Both the position numbers and the translations under genes were made by a program. A stretch of 64,000 nt of DNA from the NCBI GenBank assembly GCA_937919655.1, contig CALFPJ010000021.1:62001-126000 (forward strand), given 5' to 3'. Below are positions 8,814 to 18,330 of the stretch, one piece after another. Each line of letters starts with the position of its first letter. Within the stretch, counting starts at the first letter, position 1. The DNA is from an uncultured Gemmatimonadales bacterium. Lineage in GTDB: Bacteria; Gemmatimonadota; Gemmatimonadetes; Longimicrobiales; Gaopeijiaceae. A model generated the notes under the pieces. That model did no database searches, was not told the origin of the DNA, and saw only the letters and a program-made list of their open reading frames with translations.

Positions 8814-11087
8814 CTATTCGCGCGTCGGCGCACGGGCAGCCACATGCGGCGGCGGGCGCGCGGGCAGGCCAGCTTGCGGCCGCTCAGCATCCACAACGTA
8901 GGTGCCGTCCGCTCGGGCGGTGATCCGGATGGTGCCTTCTCGGTCGGTGCGCCGGATATGGGCGCCCACATCGTCGAGGCGTCCAAGAACTTTGGGCGAC
9001 GGGTGGCCAAAGCGATTTCGCCGCCCCGCAGACACGATCGCAATCTCAGGCCGGGTGTGGGCCAAGAAAACACTGTCCGAAGAAGTGTCGCTGCCATGGT
9101 GTCCGACCTTGAGCACCTCGATCCCCCCGTCGAAGCCCCCCGCTAGGACCTGCTCTACCGCCGCAGGGGCGTCACCCATCAACAAGGCGTCAAAGTCCCC
9201 CCATCGGAGCCTGAGCACGACCGACGACGCGTTCGCATCGGTATCAGCTTCCAGGATGTGCTCCCCAGGAGCGAGAACGTCCAGGACCAGGCCATCGATC
9301 TCCCAGTGATCGCCGGCTTGGGCCCGCCTCCATGGAACGCCCTCCGCGACGCTAGCCTCAAGCACCTCGATATACGCCCGCTTTGGGCTGGGACGGGCCG
9401 GGTCGACCACCTCCCCTATGGGAACGGAGGAGAGGAGTGCAGTAGCCCCTCCAATGTGATCGAGGTCCGGATGGGTCAGCACGAGGGCCTCAATTCTCTG
9501 CGCGCCTCGCCGCCGGAGTTCTCGCAGGACCGGATGTGGCTCTCCAGGAGAATGGGAAGGCGGTCCGGCGTCCACGACGAGCCAGCGTGACTTCGGGGTC
9601 CGAATCGCGATCGCGTCCCCCTGCCCCACGTCGATGAACACGAGCTGCACCGTCCCCCTGCCGCTCCAAGACAGAAGTACGGGCCACAGAGCGAGCACCA
9701 TAAGCGCCCACGCGGCCGTCGTCATTCGCCGCCGCGCTCCCCGAAGACGTTCCCTGCGCGCGACGAGCACGCCCAACGCGACACCGCACGCTGCAAGCTG
9801 CACGGTGGCATGGGATACCCAGACACTGGCATGCTCGTAAGTAGCGATTCTAGACGTACCCACTTCGAGAGCCCCCAGCACGACCGTCACTCCCCCCGCG
9901 ACAAAGGCGCCAGCCCTCTCAGAGACGAGGTCCAGAGCCAAGGCGCAGATCGCTCCAGGAACCGCCAGGCCAACGAGCGGGCTCGCGGCCAACGTAGCGG
10001 GAATGCCCGCAAGAGATATCCGCTCAAAATGCCATGCGACGATCGGCAGTGTGGCTGCTGTGGCCGCTATACCGGCCGCGAGCCCTGAACTCATCGCGGC
10101 CGGCATGAGGCCTCGGCTCAACTTCGTGATCCACGCCTGAATGGGCCTGGACCAAGCGACGAGTCCAGCGGCGCCCCCAAACGAGAGCTGAAAACCCGGG
10201 CTCCACAGCCGACTCGCGTCCTGCGCGAGGAGCAGCAGCAGTGCGGCGCCGAGGGCACCCCAACGCGCAGGCGGCCGGCCACGCGCCCGAGAGACCGCCA
10301 CCAGCGCGATGATAAGGGCCGCTCGGCACGCGGCGTCGGGGAAGCCCAGGAGGGCCACATAGAGCCACGTTATCCCTGCAGCGCCGACGGCAGCGCGTCT
10401 CCGAGACAGTCGGGCAAGTCGTAGCAGCGTGAGCATAATACCCGCCACCACACCGACGTGGAATCCCGAGATAGCCAGAAGGTGAGCGGTGCCCGAGCGT
10501 GCGAACGCTTCACGCACTTCGGGATCGAGCCCCTCGCGCCGGGCCAGGATCAAAGCGGACACCAACGGGGCGCGTTCGCCATATTGACGCCGCAGTCGCT
10601 CGACGAGGGAATCGCGCCAGCGCACTCCGATCCAGCGCCAACCGGAATCCGTGGATGGCAGATCTTGCGCTCCCTGCCCGAGAAACCACGGGCCCCCGCG
10701 CCCCTCCCTCCACTCCCCCTCCACCTGGACCCGGACTCCCGGGCGGACCACGACCCCGGAAAGCACGACACGCGCCTCACAAGCGCCGCCGTCCAGCCGG
10801 AAGGGCGCTGCCCCTCCGGCCGGCCTGGCAAGGAAGCGCCCAGTGATGAGTAGCCCCACAGGGTGGCAGGTGTCTGACCGAGTGGAACTCACCCCTGCCA
10901 CAATGCCTGCGATGGAGATCAACGCCCAGAGCCATGGGTGGGGGCGCCTAACGGATAGGCGAATGGGCGCGAGGGCGAGTCCGGCAATCAGGAGCGGCGC
11001 GATGGACCACAAAGCACCGATTCGACTCAGAGCAACGCCGACCGCGAAGGCCAACGCCGCTCTGCTGACCGGCGGCAGCGCACCCAC
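8814..11087 (-). CDS. comEC: ComEC/Rec2-type DNA internalisation protein
   Basis: Inner-membrane channel protein that passes single-stranded DNA into the cytoplasm in natural transformation. The 757 residues follow the family plan: N-terminal membrane segments plus a soluble DUF4131-like region (about 1-165), a competence transmembrane domain (about 170-450) with [14 protein letters not shown] and [17 protein letters not shown], and a C-terminal metallo-beta-lactamase-like domain starting [12 protein letters not shown] with [11 protein letters not shown] and [11 protein letters not shown]. The start is GTG (MGALPPVSR). No other competence gene is in the window. The lactamase-like metal ligands look intact, so an active nuclease domain is possible but not shown. 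Confidence 0.92.
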   Translation of the reverse strand: MGALPPVSRAALAFAVGVALSRIGALWSIAPLLIAGLALAPIRLSVRRPHPWLWALISIAGIVAGVSSTRSDTCHPVGLLITGRFLARPAGGAAPFRLDGGACEARVVLSGVVVRPGVRVQVEGEWREGRGGPWFLGQGAQDLPSTDSGWRWIGVRWRDSLVERLRRQYGERAPLVSALILARREGLDPEVREAFARSGTAHLLAISGFHVGVVAGIMLTLLRLARLSRRRAAVGAAGITWLYVALLGFPDAACRAALIIALVAVSRARGRPPARWGALGAALLLLLAQDASRLWSPGFQLSFGGAAGLVAWSRPIQAWITKLSRGLMPAAMSSGLAAGIAATAATLPIVAWHFERISLAGIPATLAASPLVGLAVPGAICALALDLVSERAGAFVAGGVTVVLGALEVGTSRIATYEHASVWVSHATVQLAACGVALGVLVARRERLRGARRRMTTAAWALMVLALWPVLLSWSGRGTVQLVFIDVGQGDAIAIRTPKSRWLVVDAGPPSHSPGEPHPVLRELRRRGAQRIEALVLTHPDLDHIGGATALLSSVPIGEVVDPARPSPKRAYIEVLEASVAEGVPWRRAQAGDHWEIDGLVLDVLAPGEHILEADTDANASSVVLRLRWGDFDALLMGDAPAAVEQVLAGGFDGGIEVLKVGHHGSDTSSDSVFLAHTRPEIAIVSAGRRNRFGHPSPKVLGRLDDVGAHIRRTDREGTIRITARADGTYVVDAERPQAGLPARPPPHVAARAPTRE

Positions 11088-11119
11088 CTAGGGTGACGAC
11101 CTCCGGCCCTGCCTGGATA

Positions 11120-11434
11120 TCAGCTCTCTTCCTTACCCCCCTCAAACAACTCGGCCTGACGATCATCCACGAACTCGCCCCGCTCCACACGCGCTTCTTC
11201 AAGGAGGCGCGCCCGCAGGACTCGACGAACCTTGAGATCAGAGTGGATACCGGCAATCAACATGATGACCATGCCTGAGACGAGCCCGGCGAACGCCACC
11301 ACAGTGAGAGGCACTCCGTAGAATGTGGCTATCCCAAGTCTGAGCGTTACCCGCTGCCCACCGTTGAGCGACGCGAAGCCCATCGAAAGAGCGAGTACAG
11401 TGAGTACCCCTATTCCCCCAAGGAATCGGCTCAC
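11120..11434 (-). CDS. Small LapA (DUF1049)-like membrane protein
   Basis: A 104-residue protein with two predicted membrane segments, GIGVLTVLALSMGFASL (about 7-23) and a second near 41-62 (PLTVVAFAGLVSGMVIMLI), followed by a charged cytoplasmic tail ending GGKEES. The spacing of the two helices, with a short strand-like VTLRLGIATFYGVPL between them, resembles LapA/DUF1049 proteins. Those are linked in some proteobacteria to envelope or LPS assembly, but function here is uncertain. Its ATG overlaps the miaB stop by four bases, so it is probably co-translated with miaB. comEC begins 32 bases after its stop. Confidence 0.6.
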   Translation of the reverse strand: MSRFLGGIGVLTVLALSMGFASLNGGQRVTLRLGIATFYGVPLTVVAFAGLVSGMVIMLIAGIHSDLKVRRVLRARLLEEARVERGEFVDDRQAELFEGGKEES

Positions 11435-12813
11435 GCGCTGCCCGACATGGCCGGGACCTCCACCTCGCTTCCAGCAAACGTCGCACCGCTCGTGGATTCC
11501 AACACAACGCGAGCATACCGCCCGATCCGCGCCACATCTCCGTCAAAGACGACGACCTTATTCCGGCGTGTCCGACCCAAAACCTGGCCCGGGTGCCGTC
11601 CTGCTCGCTCGATCAGCACGTCTTCGAGCCGACCCACTTCCGCGGCGTTGATCTCTCCCTGAATACCGCGGCTGACCTCGATCAGTTCGGCGAGGCGGGC
11701 CTGAGCCACATCAGAGTCGATGAACTGCTCTTGAGGAAGGCGCGTGGCGGGTGTGCCGTCCCGGGGCGAGTACTTGTAGGTGAAGGCATCGTCGAAACGC
11801 ACGGTGCGCATGAGATCCAGTGTGTCTCGGAATTCCGTGTCTGTTTCCCCCGGAAACGCGACGATGATGTCGGTCGAGAGCGCGATGTCGGGGACGGCAG
11901 TCCGGACGAGGTCGACCTTTTCGAGCAGGCTCTCGACGGTGTAGCGGCGAGACATCCGCTTGAGCGTGCGGTTGTTGCCCGACTGCGCCGGCAGATGAAG
12001 CTGCTCGCACACCGACGGTTCCAACGCCATGACTTCAACGAGTTCGGGCGAGACGTCGTTCGGGTGTGGAGAGGTGAAGCGAACCCGCCGAATGCCGTCG
12101 ACTCGAGCCACTTCCGACAAGAGGCGCGGGAACGTCCAGTCATCCCACATATAGGAGTTCACGGTCTGACCGAGCAGCGTCACCTCCGTGACCCCTGAGG
12201 CAGCGAGTCCTCGCACCTCGCCGAGTACTTCGAGGGCGCTCCGGTTCTTCTCTGGCCCCCGCACATAGGGAACGATGCAAAAAGTGCAGCGATGGTCACA
12301 GCCGCGCTGAATCGGAATCCAAGCGGTGGGCTGATCTCCCCTCCGTTGTTCCATGCCCTGGTAGTTTTCTCCCAGGCTGAGATCAAGCACCGCTAGCTGA
12401 GGGCCGCGTTTCCCCGCTCTGGCAGCGGGGGCCGCGCGGCGCGTCTCGAGTTGAGAAAGGGTGTCGGCCAGCCCACGGTAGCCGTCGGGCCCCATCACTA
12501 GATCCACATAAGGGGCGTCTTCCAGCAACTTCTCGCCCATCCGCTGAGCCATGCAACCGGTCACGCCGATGACCATTTCCGGTCGCTCTCGCTTGAGTCC
12601 GTTCAATTGCGACACGCGCCCTAGCACGCGCGTCTCAGCGTGCTCCCGGATCGCGCACGTGTTGATCAGCACCACGTCGGCCTCTTCGGGAGACGTGACG
12701 ATGGTGTATCCGCCGTCCGCGAGGACACCCTGCATCAACTCACCATCACTGATGTTCATCTGGCAACCGTACGTCTCGACGTAGGCGCGCTTCGGCTTGC
12801 GGGTCTCAGTCAT
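11431..12813 (-). CDS. miaB: tRNA-2-methylthio-N6-dimethylallyladenosine synthase MiaB
   Basis: Radical-SAM methylthiotransferase that converts i6A37 to ms2i6A37 in tRNAs reading UNN codons. The UPF0004 domain ligands are Cys17 (YGCQMN), Cys53 (NTCAIR) and Cys87 (TGCMAQR). The radical-SAM cluster motif is RGCDHRCTFCIVP (Cys172, 176, 179), and a C-terminal TRAM-like domain runs to the end (VVLESTSGATFAGSEVEV). The 460-residue length is typical. The ATG overlaps the stop of the related mtaB upstream by four bases, and the stop overlaps the next small membrane gene. Confidence 0.94.
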   Translation of the reverse strand: MTETRKPKRAYVETYGCQMNISDGELMQGVLADGGYTIVTSPEEADVVLINTCAIREHAETRVLGRVSQLNGLKRERPEMVIGVTGCMAQRMGEKLLEDAPYVDLVMGPDGYRGLADTLSQLETRRAAPAARAGKRGPQLAVLDLSLGENYQGMEQRRGDQPTAWIPIQRGCDHRCTFCIVPYVRGPEKNRSALEVLGEVRGLAASGVTEVTLLGQTVNSYMWDDWTFPRLLSEVARVDGIRRVRFTSPHPNDVSPELVEVMALEPSVCEQLHLPAQSGNNRTLKRMSRRYTVESLLEKVDLVRTAVPDIALSTDIIVAFPGETDTEFRDTLDLMRTVRFDDAFTYKYSPRDGTPATRLPQEQFIDSDVAQARLAELIEVSRGIQGEINAAEVGRLEDVLIERAGRHPGQVLGRTRRNKVVVFDGDVARIGRYARVVLESTSGATFAGSEVEVPAMSGSA

Positions 12814-14168
12814 GCTGAAATCACGGAGGATTCAATGGGCCACGCAATATACAGATCGTCACCATCGCCCCGTAGCGTGCCAGACCTTAAGGACTGCCGC
12901 GTGAAGGGAACCGCCGCCATTGGGGCTCCATCTCCCCTTCGGGGAGGCTGAGGTTCCGGCTCCACTCCTGGCGGAACGGTTACCCGCAGATAGTCTCCGG
13001 TTAGGGCCGTCCCACCACGCTCGACGACAACGGCAGCCGGCCCACCGACGCGCGACGACTTGTAGTCCCTCCCCTTCGCCTGAGCGAGATCCCGAAGGTC
13101 ACGGCTGCGATCGCCCGCGATTCTCTGCAGGACTGAATTGGGCAGATCGGCGGCAACCGTGTCTGAACGGGGCGAAAAAGGAAACACGTGCAAATAGGTA
13201 AACGGCAGCTCCTCTATGAGTGCCCGGGTAGCGGCGTGGTCCTCTTCGGTTTCTCCAGGGAATCCCGTGATGACGTCTGCGCCGAGCCCCAGAGGCGCGA
13301 CTCTCTCGGCAATTTCCAACGTGCGGCGCCGATACTCTTCTCTGCTGTGCCACCTCCGCATGCGCCGCAGCACCGGGTCCGCGCCACTCTGAAGCGGCAT
13401 GTGTAGGTGCGGTGCGAGCCTCCCCTCCGAGGAGGCAAGGAGCTCGACTAAGCGATCGTCGACCTCGGTCGCCTCCACGCTGCCGAGTCGGAAGCGGACG
13501 TTCGGAACCCGTTCGAGAAGCAGTTCGACGAGACGGGAAAGAGTCCAGGTGGGGTCGAGGTCGACTCCGTAGTGGCCAATATGAATCCCGGTCACGACCA
13601 GCTCTGCGTGATGCTCCGCGAGAAGTCGTGCCTCCTCAACCACCGCAACAGGGTCCCTCGACCTCGACACGCCCCGAGCCAAACGAGTGGCGCAGAAGGA
13701 ACACTTCCGATCGCACCCGTCCTGGATCTTGAGCCACCCTCGGGCCGCACCGCGACGGGCCCGTAGGAGTTCGCCACCGATTGACTCGTTATCGATACGG
13801 TCCAGCGGCGCACGTAACGCAATCTGGACGGGAACGGCGGGAGAGAGCGCGCCAGCCACCTGAAGCGGATCGTGCCCCGGGATCACCTGTGATACACCCA
13901 GCATCGCTCTGTACTCATCCGCCTTAAGCGCCGCAGAGCAGCCCGCCACCACGATGCGTGTGGTTGGCCGCTCGCGATGGACCCTGCGAATAAAACGTCT
14001 GGCCTCGGCGTCTGCCTGGTTGGTCACCGTGCACGTATTCACGACGACGACATCCGCCCCGGACCGATCCGACGTCGTGCGTGCCCCACGCGCCTCTGCC
14101 TCTTGGCGCATGCGCTCAGTGTCGTATTGGTTGGCCTTGCAGCCAAAGGTGTGAAAAAAGACCCGCAC
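12810..14168 (-). CDS. mtaB: tRNA (t6A37) methylthiotransferase MtaB
   Basis: Radical-SAM methylthiotransferase of the MtaB branch, which adds a methylthio group to t6A37. Cluster cysteines are Cys10 (TFGCKANQYD), Cys46 (NTCTVT), Cys77 (AGCSAA) and the radical-SAM set Cys152/156/159 in DGCDRKCSFCATRLARG. The GCKxNQ start and CDxxCSFC form separate it from MiaB and RimO. A TRAM-like region closes the protein. It starts at GTG (MRVFFHTFG) with GGGAGG four bases upstream, a strong ribosome binding site. It leads a tight unit with miaB. Confidence 0.9.
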   Translation of the reverse strand: MRVFFHTFGCKANQYDTERMRQEAEARGARTTSDRSGADVVVVNTCTVTNQADAEARRFIRRVHRERPTTRIVVAGCSAALKADEYRAMLGVSQVIPGHDPLQVAGALSPAVPVQIALRAPLDRIDNESIGGELLRARRGAARGWLKIQDGCDRKCSFCATRLARGVSRSRDPVAVVEEARLLAEHHAELVVTGIHIGHYGVDLDPTWTLSRLVELLLERVPNVRFRLGSVEATEVDDRLVELLASSEGRLAPHLHMPLQSGADPVLRRMRRWHSREEYRRRTLEIAERVAPLGLGADVITGFPGETEEDHAATRALIEELPFTYLHVFPFSPRSDTVAADLPNSVLQRIAGDRSRDLRDLAQAKGRDYKSSRVGGPAAVVVERGGTALTGDYLRVTVPPGVEPEPQPPRRGDGAPMAAVPFTRQSLRSGTLRGDGDDLYIAWPIESSVISA

Positions 14169-14254
14169 GACGCCTCCCGCGGAGAGTGCTTAGTGCACCC
14201 GCACATAAAAGCAGTGGCATTCGAGGTGCGTCACGGTATCTGTGTTCGCGTACA

Positions 14255-15418
14255 CTAGTAGCCGGAGACCCGCAGGGACAAAGTGGCGCGCCAGAAGGAC
14301 TCCTTCAACAACGAGTCAGAGCGGGTGCCCCTCTCGACCGCCAGATCAACGGCAGCAAGGACGAGGTTGTTGCTCTGGCTGAGGGTCAGACCGAAGCCTC
14401 CCGCCCAGGACGTCTCGGATGCGGCCGTGGGGCCGAAGGCGAACGGGAGATTGATCTTCTTGTACCCGAAACGCAGGGGCGCATCTTTGCCCAAGAGACT
14501 TGCGCGCGACAACTCAATGCCGACCCCGAAGCCGCCCGTGCCACCCACAGTGGTCGGGCTGGTGAAGTCGTCGGCAATCCCGGACCAATCCGCACGCACC
14601 ATACTCGCGGCAATACGAAGGCCAGGAGTGAGTACTGCACTCGCGCCAAGCCGATACTGTATGGGAAGGTCAAAACTGCCACTCTCAGCCTCAGTGTCCG
14701 CTGACGCATTCGCGTCGAGCGCGCTGGACCACGTGACGCTGCCAGCGACGCGGGCGACCGAAGTCAGATCTGCGGCGAATCCACCGGTCACCGAAGTGCC
14801 TGCATACGACCAGAAGCCGCCAGCCTGATAGGGATCGATAGATGAAATGCCGGTGACGGGACCAAAGTCTCGGCTGAGGCGCCGCACCAACGATCCGGCG
14901 TACCTCCCTACGTTGATCCCCACCGCAGCCCCAGGCAGCACGCGCCGGGAGTAACCCACTGTCAGATGGGAGACTGCGCCTTCCTGTTCAAAGAAATCGG
15001 TCGCGGCCAGCACCGTGTCGGGCAACGAAATGGAGGCATCTCGCTGGCTGTCGAAGTGCTGATCGAGAAAGGACCCAAAGGTCAGACTGAACATGCCGTT
15101 CAGCAGCGGATAAGTGACCCCGATCAAGGGGAATCGATTCCCCTGAAAGCTGCCGGTTTCTTCAGATTTACGATCAAACGTGGTCCACGACGGCTGGGCA
15201 ACAAACATCGCCGTCGGCATCACCATCATGCCCGTGGAGCCTGGATCTCTGGGCTGGAGGGAGCTTCCCCACAGGCCGATACCGAACGAGCCCAATGCGC
15301 GCTCTCTGCCGTCCACCGGCTCGGACGGGAATCCGAGGCCGGCAGCGTTATAGATGGACTGAGCGCCAACCGGCGCCGCGATCAGTAGCAACGCAACAGC
15401 AAAGATCAAGCGTCTCAT
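14255..15418 (-). CDS. Predicted outer-membrane beta-barrel protein, unknown function
   Basis: A 387-residue exported protein. A signal peptide is visible (MRRLIFAVALLLIAAPVGAQ, cleavage near AQS). The mature part is built of alternating hydrophobic and polar strands with many Gly/Ser/Phe, for example LSLRVSGY at the very C-terminus; ending in an aromatic residue is typical of BAM-inserted barrels. The repeated strand pattern and its size suggest a 12-14-strand barrel in the broad FadL/porin range, but I recognise no family. The ATG overlaps by four bases the stop of the lipoprotein gene upstream, so the two are probably made together. Confidence 0.6.
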   Translation of the reverse strand: MRRLIFAVALLLIAAPVGAQSIYNAAGLGFPSEPVDGRERALGSFGIGLWGSSLQPRDPGSTGMMVMPTAMFVAQPSWTTFDRKSEETGSFQGNRFPLIGVTYPLLNGMFSLTFGSFLDQHFDSQRDASISLPDTVLAATDFFEQEGAVSHLTVGYSRRVLPGAAVGINVGRYAGSLVRRLSRDFGPVTGISSIDPYQAGGFWSYAGTSVTGGFAADLTSVARVAGSVTWSSALDANASADTEAESGSFDLPIQYRLGASAVLTPGLRIAASMVRADWSGIADDFTSPTTVGGTGGFGVGIELSRASLLGKDAPLRFGYKKINLPFAFGPTAASETSWAGGFGLTLSQSNNLVLAAVDLAVERGTRSDSLLKESFWRATLSLRVSGY

Positions 15419-16725
15419 GGCAACTTCACCGCACGGCCGATCGTTACGATCAGCTTAAGGAATGGAGCCTGATCAGTGCCGGGCCCGTAAAACGACGCGT
15501 AGCTGAATGACACGGGCTCGAACACCGAAAGCAGAGCCAAAGTCTTGGTAGGTACCTGCCCTAATGCATCCTCGCCGGCAACGAGGTCTCGGGCGAACAG
15601 GGTGATCGGGATCTCCACCTCGCTGCCTGCATCCACGCCAAAAGACTCCGGACCGATCCGCTTGCCCAATGAACCCACAAGGGTGCTTCCGAGTGGTGCT
15701 TTAGGCAGGATCGCCCGGTTCAAGACGGTCCGCACATCGATGCCGATTGTATCTGTCGGCTGGAAGGCGAGGTCCGGTTGGCGACTTCGGAAGACGATGG
15801 CTGCGAAGTTGAGTTCAACGGGATCCAGCGTCACCGGGCAAGTCACCACCGCACAGAGTTCGGCAGGACCGGTCAGTTGGGTCGGGATCGTGACGTCCAG
15901 AACCGTACGCCAGGCGGGCACGCCACCCACTCTGATCCCATCTGGTGGTGGGTCCGGCGACGGATCGTACACGAAGCTGATCGTCTGTTGCGGCGACACG
16001 AGGAAGAACGTCGAGTCAGGATTCAAGCTCGGTCGGGTGTTGAGGCGAAGAACTGTGCCCCGCACTGCCAACCGAGGGCCCACCGTGAGCAGCTCGATGA
16101 TGGCGCCGCGATTCACGTTGGTCGTATCTGCCCAGGCCGCGACCATGGTAGAGTCGAGTTCGAACCAAACCGAATCTCCCTCGGCGGGATCCCAGACGGA
16201 GGTCGCCAGAGGCGTCACACCGCCGCCGCCTGGTACGGTCCATGCACGCTTGTCATTGATCGTGTCCACGGCGGTGGCCCACGTGACCGTTGTGGCGTCC
16301 CAAGACTCCTGCGTAGCTCCCAGAGCGAGTGTTACGGGACCGTCATTCGTGCTCGCGATTGTGTCGAGGAACGCGACGACGCGCCCGCCAATGAAGGTCA
16401 ACAACGTGTCCGGTCGAGTCGTGCCGGTTGTGTCGCGGACCGATACCTCCCGGGGGTACGCCCCGTAGCGGACCAGCGTTCGAGCATTGAGGGACCCAGC
16501 AAACGTATTCGCCAACACCCCGCTGCCCAACTCGGACGGAGACCCGTACCCACCAAAAACCGCAAGGTTGGATCCGAAGTCCGCCCAAGGAAAGCGCAAT
16601 TCGAGGGTGATCGGCTCTCGGGGTAGCAACTCCTCGTCGAGCGACGTCGGAGTTTCTTCTGCACACGCGCCCACTACCCCGGCTGTGAGGGCAAGCAGGG
16701 CTACGATCCGCAATCTATGCACCAT
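15415..16725 (-). CDS. Large lipoprotein with a DNRLRE-like region, unknown function
   Basis: The chosen ATG gives MVHRLRIVALLALTAGVVGAC, a clear lipoprotein signal with lipidated Cys21; the frame is open upstream to 16932 but that part overlaps cdd. The 436-residue protein is rich in Thr, Val and Asp and mostly beta. A segment ATQESWDATTVTWATAVDT near the middle resembles the DNRLRE module found in some secreted proteins. The remainder is unassigned. Its stop overlaps the start of the beta-barrel gene (ATGA). This pairing suggests a surface or outer-membrane partner, which is inference. Confidence 0.6.
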   Translation of the reverse strand: MVHRLRIVALLALTAGVVGACAEETPTSLDEELLPREPITLELRFPWADFGSNLAVFGGYGSPSELGSGVLANTFAGSLNARTLVRYGAYPREVSVRDTTGTTRPDTLLTFIGGRVVAFLDTIASTNDGPVTLALGATQESWDATTVTWATAVDTINDKRAWTVPGGGGVTPLATSVWDPAEGDSVWFELDSTMVAAWADTTNVNRGAIIELLTVGPRLAVRGTVLRLNTRPSLNPDSTFFLVSPQQTISFVYDPSPDPPPDGIRVGGVPAWRTVLDVTIPTQLTGPAELCAVVTCPVTLDPVELNFAAIVFRSRQPDLAFQPTDTIGIDVRTVLNRAILPKAPLGSTLVGSLGKRIGPESFGVDAGSEVEIPITLFARDLVAGEDALGQVPTKTLALLSVFEPVSFSYASFYGPGTDQAPFLKLIVTIGRAVKLP

Positions 16726-16738
16726 ATGTCTTATCAAT

Positions 16739-17146
16739 TCAATCCTGTATCCCGCCGGTCCAACCCGGAAGACCCCCAAAGGGCTCGGGCAAGAGCTCAT
16801 CCAATGTCCATTCCCTGCGTATACCGCCTGCCTCAGACACAACCCGCAGGCCTCGTCCGAACTCAGCCAACACCTGCCTACACGCGCCGCACGGCGCCAC
16901 CGGCTTGTCGCCGTCCGTAACGATCGCCACAACGCTGTATTCGCGCACGCCTGCGGCTACTGCCTTCGCCACCGCCGCCCGCTCCGCACACACGGTGAGA
17001 CCGTACGAGGCGTTCTCTACGTTGCACGCCGCATGAACTGATCCATCTGATGCCAGCAGCGCCGCCCCAACGTGAAACTCTGAATACGGGGCATACGCCC
17101 GCTCCATGACCTCACGAGCCTCGGCAACCAACCGATCAACATCCAT
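16739..17146 (-). CDS. cdd: Cytidine deaminase
   Basis: Zinc enzyme converting cytidine and deoxycytidine to uridine forms in pyrimidine salvage. The 135-residue form starting MDVDRLVAEAREVM is the normal length of the homotetrameric type. The signatures are the substrate loop and catalytic Glu in NVENASYGLTVCAERAA and the two metal cysteines in PCGACRQVLAEF. The frame is open upstream to 17257, but that lies within alr. The ATG overlaps the end of alr by 11 bases, which implies coupling. The lipoprotein gene starts 13 bases after the stop. Confidence 0.93.
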   Translation of the reverse strand: MDVDRLVAEAREVMERAYAPYSEFHVGAALLASDGSVHAACNVENASYGLTVCAERAAVAKAVAAGVREYSVVAIVTDGDKPVAPCGACRQVLAEFGRGLRVVSEAGGIRREWTLDELLPEPFGGLPGWTGGIQD

Positions 17147-18263
17147 CGAGACCCGTCCAAATCCTGGGAAGTCGAGGCGTGAAGCCCGTGAGTACCTCGT
17201 AACTAATAGTGTCCGCCAGCCTGGCGACCTCGTCGAGGGTGATGCATTTGTCTCCATCCGTTCCGATCAACGTTGCCAAGTCACCGACGGAGACTCCCCC
17301 AATGCCGGTGATGTCTACCACAGTCACGTCCATGGAGATCCGTCCGACGATGGGGGCACGTCGCCCAGAGACCAACGCGGCACCACGATTCCCCAGTGCC
17401 CGAGGCAGTCCATCGCCGTATCCGATACTCAGGGTGGCCCAGGTCGAAGGCGCCTGCGCTCGGTGCGTGGCCCCGTATCCCACCGTGTCATTCACCATTG
17501 CATCGTGGATGTGCACGACCCTCGCGTGGACCGATACGACGGCATCCGGCCTAGGAAGGCCGCTTCCAACGGAGCCTCCGTACAGGAAGATCCCAGGGCG
17601 GACGGCCCCACCCCCGAATTCCGGGAGACGCATGGACCCGGCAGAATTCAAAAGGTGAAGGAGTACGCCGGATGGAGGCTGGAGGGCATCTAGGGCCTGG
17701 CTGAACCGCACCTGTTGGTCATGACAGGCTGCCGCGCCCTCATCGGCGGAATGGAGGTGGGTGTAGCATCCGACCCAGTCGACATCCGTCTCGCACACAC
17801 GCTTCAGGGCCGGACCCCACTCGGCCGCGGAACGCCAATCGAAGCCAGCGCGCCCCATACCGGTGTCGATTTCCACATGAACGCCAACCTTGCGGCTACC
17901 TCGTGAGGAAGCATTGACCACCGCCTCCAGTCCCTCAAGGCTGGACACCCCGATCTGGAGATCCGCCGCGACCGCTCGATCCACGGCAGTGGGAGACAGC
18001 GGGCTCACGACCACAACGGGTCGCGACACGCCCAACGCGCGCAAGTCCACGCCCTCCTGAGCCGTCGCGACCCCGAACCCCCATGGATTGAGTCGCTCAA
18101 GCTGCCGTACCGCTTGCTCGAGGCCCAAGCCGTAGGCATCAGCCTTGACCATAGGGATGAGAAGAGCCTCGGCGCCCACAGAAGCCACAATGGCCTCGGC
18201 GTTCGCCAGAAGTGCGTTTGCCCGGACTTCGATCCAGGCTCGGTCTTTGAGTTGCGTTGACAT
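17136..18263 (-). CDS. alr: Alanine racemase
   Basis: PLP enzyme producing D-alanine for peptidoglycan. I start at ATG 18263 (MSTQLKDRAWIEVRANAL), giving 375 residues. The PLP lysine is in PMVKADAYGLG near residue 38. Other family motifs are VEIDTGMGRAGF, TYTHLHSAD in a variant form (GCYTHLHSADEG), VRPGIFLYGG, and the second-domain catalytic Tyr region VGYGATHRAQ with LSIGYGDGLPRAL and GRISMDVTVVDIT. The gene runs away from mazG, so the ~70 bases between them probably hold both promoters. It overlaps cdd at its 3' end. Confidence 0.94.
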   Translation of the reverse strand: MSTQLKDRAWIEVRANALLANAEAIVASVGAEALLIPMVKADAYGLGLEQAVRQLERLNPWGFGVATAQEGVDLRALGVSRPVVVVSPLSPTAVDRAVAADLQIGVSSLEGLEAVVNASSRGSRKVGVHVEIDTGMGRAGFDWRSAAEWGPALKRVCETDVDWVGCYTHLHSADEGAAACHDQQVRFSQALDALQPPSGVLLHLLNSAGSMRLPEFGGGAVRPGIFLYGGSVGSGLPRPDAVVSVHARVVHIHDAMVNDTVGYGATHRAQAPSTWATLSIGYGDGLPRALGNRGAALVSGRRAPIVGRISMDVTVVDITGIGGVSVGDLATLIGTDGDKCITLDEVARLADTISYEVLTGFTPRLPRIWTGLDGC

Positions 18264-18330
18264 GGGCGGATAAAGATGACAAGAACCACGTAGCTGGTGA
18301 AGAAGTGTGTCCCGACTCACCCAGAGGCCG

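Noticed and set aside
8735-9097. N-terminal extension of fbp
   Set aside because: The extra 121 codons overlap comEC antisense-free but in another frame, show no FBPase similarity, and would make the protein far longer than the family.
14169-14254. Promoter for mtaB
   Set aside because: I looked for -35/-10 pairs on the minus strand but found none convincing; only the GGGAGG ribosome site is clear.
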